In this document: in pieces, positions 4,398-5,817 of the stretch
How positions within the stretch are numbered: position 1 is the stretch's first letter
How the letters are laid out: each line of letters opens with the position of its first letter
Assembly (NCBI GenBank): GCA_020721165.1
Contig: DYNG01000069.1
Location: 1 to 5,817 of the forward strand
Source of the DNA: Desulfocapsa sulfexigens
GTDB taxonomy: Bacteria > Desulfobacterota > Desulfobulbia > Desulfobulbales > Desulfocapsaceae
Length of the DNA: 5,817 nucleotides
Reading direction: 5' to 3'
The notes under the pieces: generated by a model
What the model was told of the DNA's origin: nothing
The model's input: only the letters and a program-made list of their open reading frames with translations
The model's database searches: none
Made by a program: the position numbers and the translations under genes

Positions 4398-5792
4398 TTA
4401 TTTTCCCAGACAGAACTGCTGAAAGATCAGATCAAGAATATCTTCGGTTGTCGTGGCCCCGACAATAATATCGAGTTCTGCCAGACATTCCTGCAGATCA
4501 ATGGCCAGAAGATCAGCGCTGATCGCCGACTGGAGTCCATCCCGAACCAGATCGCTGGCCGAGTATGCCCGTGCCAGGGCATTCTGATGGCGAAGATTGG
4601 GGGTGCAGCCCGCCTCTTCCCACTGGCTCTGATTGCCCGCCACCTCCTTGAACACCGCCTGTTTCAATTCGTCAATCCCCATTTCCCTTTGGGCCGAGAC
4701 CGACACCTGGGCCAGAACCCGGGGAAATTGTTCTGTCAAGGGGGGCGGGCCGGATGGTAGCAGATCAACCTTATTGCCCACCAGAATCACCGGCTTGTGC
4801 CGAATATCGCCAAAGATATCCAGATCCTCCGCCCTGACTCCGGCAGCCAGATCAATCACCAGCAGAATCAGATCCGCCTGTTCTATCTGCTGGCGGGCCC
4901 GCAGGATGCCCAGCCCCTCCACCTCTTCGGCATTCTCGCGGATACCAGCGGTATCCACCAGACGAACCGGCAGGCCTTCAATATCAAGATACTCTTCAAT
5001 GGTATCTCGGGTGGTGCCAGGCAGGGCCGTCACCAGGGCCCGCTCGGACTGGAGCAGGGCGTTGAGCAGACTCGATTTCCCGACATTGGGCCGTCCGGCA
5101 ATGACCACGCTGACCCCCTCCCGCAGCATGCGGCCCTGCCGGGAGCGCTGGAGCAGAGAGGCCAAGGGTAGCCTGACCTGTGTTTCCAGCTCCTGTCTCA
5201 TCGTCGCATGGTCAAGGATCTCGACGACATCATCCGGGAAATCAATGGCCACTTCAATCAGGGCTCGCATCCTGGCCAAAACCTGCCGGATGGCATCCAC
5301 CTGCTCATAGAGTCGGCCCGCCAGTTGGGCCTGCGCCATCTCCACCCCTTTGCGGGTGCGGGCAGAAAGCAGGTCAATGACCGCCTCGGCCTGGGTCAGA
5401 TCAATGCGGCCATTGAGAAAGGCCCGTTTGGTAAATTCACCAGGTTCAGCCAGCCGCACTGGAAAAGAGAGCAGAAGCTCAAGAATGGACTGCAGGGCCA
5501 GGAAATTCCCATGCCCGTGAATCTCGACCACATCCTCACGGGTGTACGACTTGGGGGCCTGCATATACACCACCAGCGCCTCATCCAGGATGATGGCTGA
5601 GGCCCCGGCTACCGGGGCGACGATATGGCCGTAATAGAGATGATGGCTGCGAAAATTGCAGTCAGCGGCGCGGGGCCGGAAGATCTGCCGGATAACGGGC
5701 AGAGAGTGGGGGCCGCTCATACGGATAATCCCGATGCCGCCGGAACCAGGAGGGGTGGAAAGGGCGGCAATGGTATCTTCTTCTGCCTCCAC
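4398..5792 (-). CDS. mnmE: tRNA uridine-5-carboxymethylaminomethyl(34) synthesis GTPase MnmE
   Basis: This 464-residue potassium-activated GTPase works with MnmG to place (carboxymethyl)aminomethyl groups on wobble uridine 34 of certain tRNAs, drawing the one-carbon unit from a folate. Domains in order: an N-terminal folate-binding domain (DTIAALSTPPGSGGIGI at 6-22), a helical domain, and a Ras-like G domain inserted in it with G1 GRPNVGKS (233-240), GTTRD (259-263), DTAG (280-283) and NKVD (340-343). The helical domain then resumes and ends in CLGK (461-464), the variant of the catalytic C-I/L-G-K tail. All motifs are intact and length is normal (about 455). The chosen start is GTG at 5792, five codons before D-T-I as in relatives. 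It has no clear Shine-Dalgarno and no in-frame stop between it and the window edge, so a start beyond the window is possible. Confidence 0.95.
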   Translation of the reverse strand: MEAEEDTIAALSTPPGSGGIGIIRMSGPHSLPVIRQIFRPRAADCNFRSHHLYYGHIVAPVAGASAIILDEALVVYMQAPKSYTREDVVEIHGHGNFLALQSILELLLSFPVRLAEPGEFTKRAFLNGRIDLTQAEAVIDLLSARTRKGVEMAQAQLAGRLYEQVDAIRQVLARMRALIEVAIDFPDDVVEILDHATMRQELETQVRLPLASLLQRSRQGRMLREGVSVVIAGRPNVGKSSLLNALLQSERALVTALPGTTRDTIEEYLDIEGLPVRLVDTAGIRENAEEVEGLGILRARQQIEQADLILLVIDLAAGVRAEDLDIFGDIRHKPVILVGNKVDLLPSGPPPLTEQFPRVLAQVSVSAQREMGIDELKQAVFKEVAGNQSQWEEAGCTPNLRHQNALARAYSASDLVRDGLQSAISADLLAIDLQECLAELDIIVGATTTEDILDLIFQQFCLGK

Positions 5793-5817
5793 CGCCCTGA
5801 CAGAGCAGAGAAGAGGA

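Noticed and set aside
1819..5792. A functional link between metV and mnmE because both touch folate one-carbon units
   Set aside because: They are separated by hpt, on different transcripts, and mnmE is a housekeeping gene whose usual neighbours lie on its other side; nearness is likely chance.

Overview
The window looks like chromosome of an anaerobic, sulfate-reducing-type bacterium of the former Deltaproteobacteria, possibly Desulfobulbales. That placement is an inference from protein style and from the HdrC-like / MvhD-like / MetV-like gene trio; no rRNA or other taxonomic marker is present. Coding DNA is moderately GC-rich, while the first ~160 bases are clearly AT-richer.

Layout. (1) 1-159, + strand: the 3' end of a small gene resembling the antitoxin-like 'putative addiction module component' family, with no toxin gene after it. 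(2) 232-1683, +: complete manC-type bifunctional mannose-1-phosphate guanylyltransferase / mannose-6-phosphate isomerase. It ends at a strong, symmetrical hairpin terminator (1706-1755) that also serves the convergent operon. (3) 3527 down to 1819, - strand: a compact three-gene redox operon in the order HdrC-like four-cluster iron-sulfur protein, MvhD-like electron-transfer subunit, MetV-like subunit of methylenetetrahydrofolate reductase. (4) 3528-3827: a 300-base divergent intergenic region with candidate promoters facing both ways, a perfect 16-bp palindrome and an 11-bp direct repeat. (5) 3828-4364, +: hpt, hypoxanthine phosphoribosyltransferase. (6) 5792 down to 4398, -: mnmE, the tRNA-modification GTPase, essentially complete with a probable GTG start close to the window edge.

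How the genes work together. manC, hpt and mnmE are independent housekeeping genes (GDP-mannose supply, purine salvage, tRNA wobble-uridine modification). The functional unit is the HdrC/MvhD/MetV trio: sixteen cysteines in the first protein, an MvhD-type relay, then a cysteine-rich MetV. This suggests a soluble electron wire feeding methylene-THF reduction in the methyl branch of the Wood-Ljungdahl (reductive acetyl-CoA) pathway. The catalytic MetF and the HdrA and HdrB subunits that accompany such genes elsewhere are not in the window, and the operon closes at a terminator right after metV. This stripped arrangement is the most interesting thing here. No mobile element, CRISPR array, tRNA or rRNA was seen.
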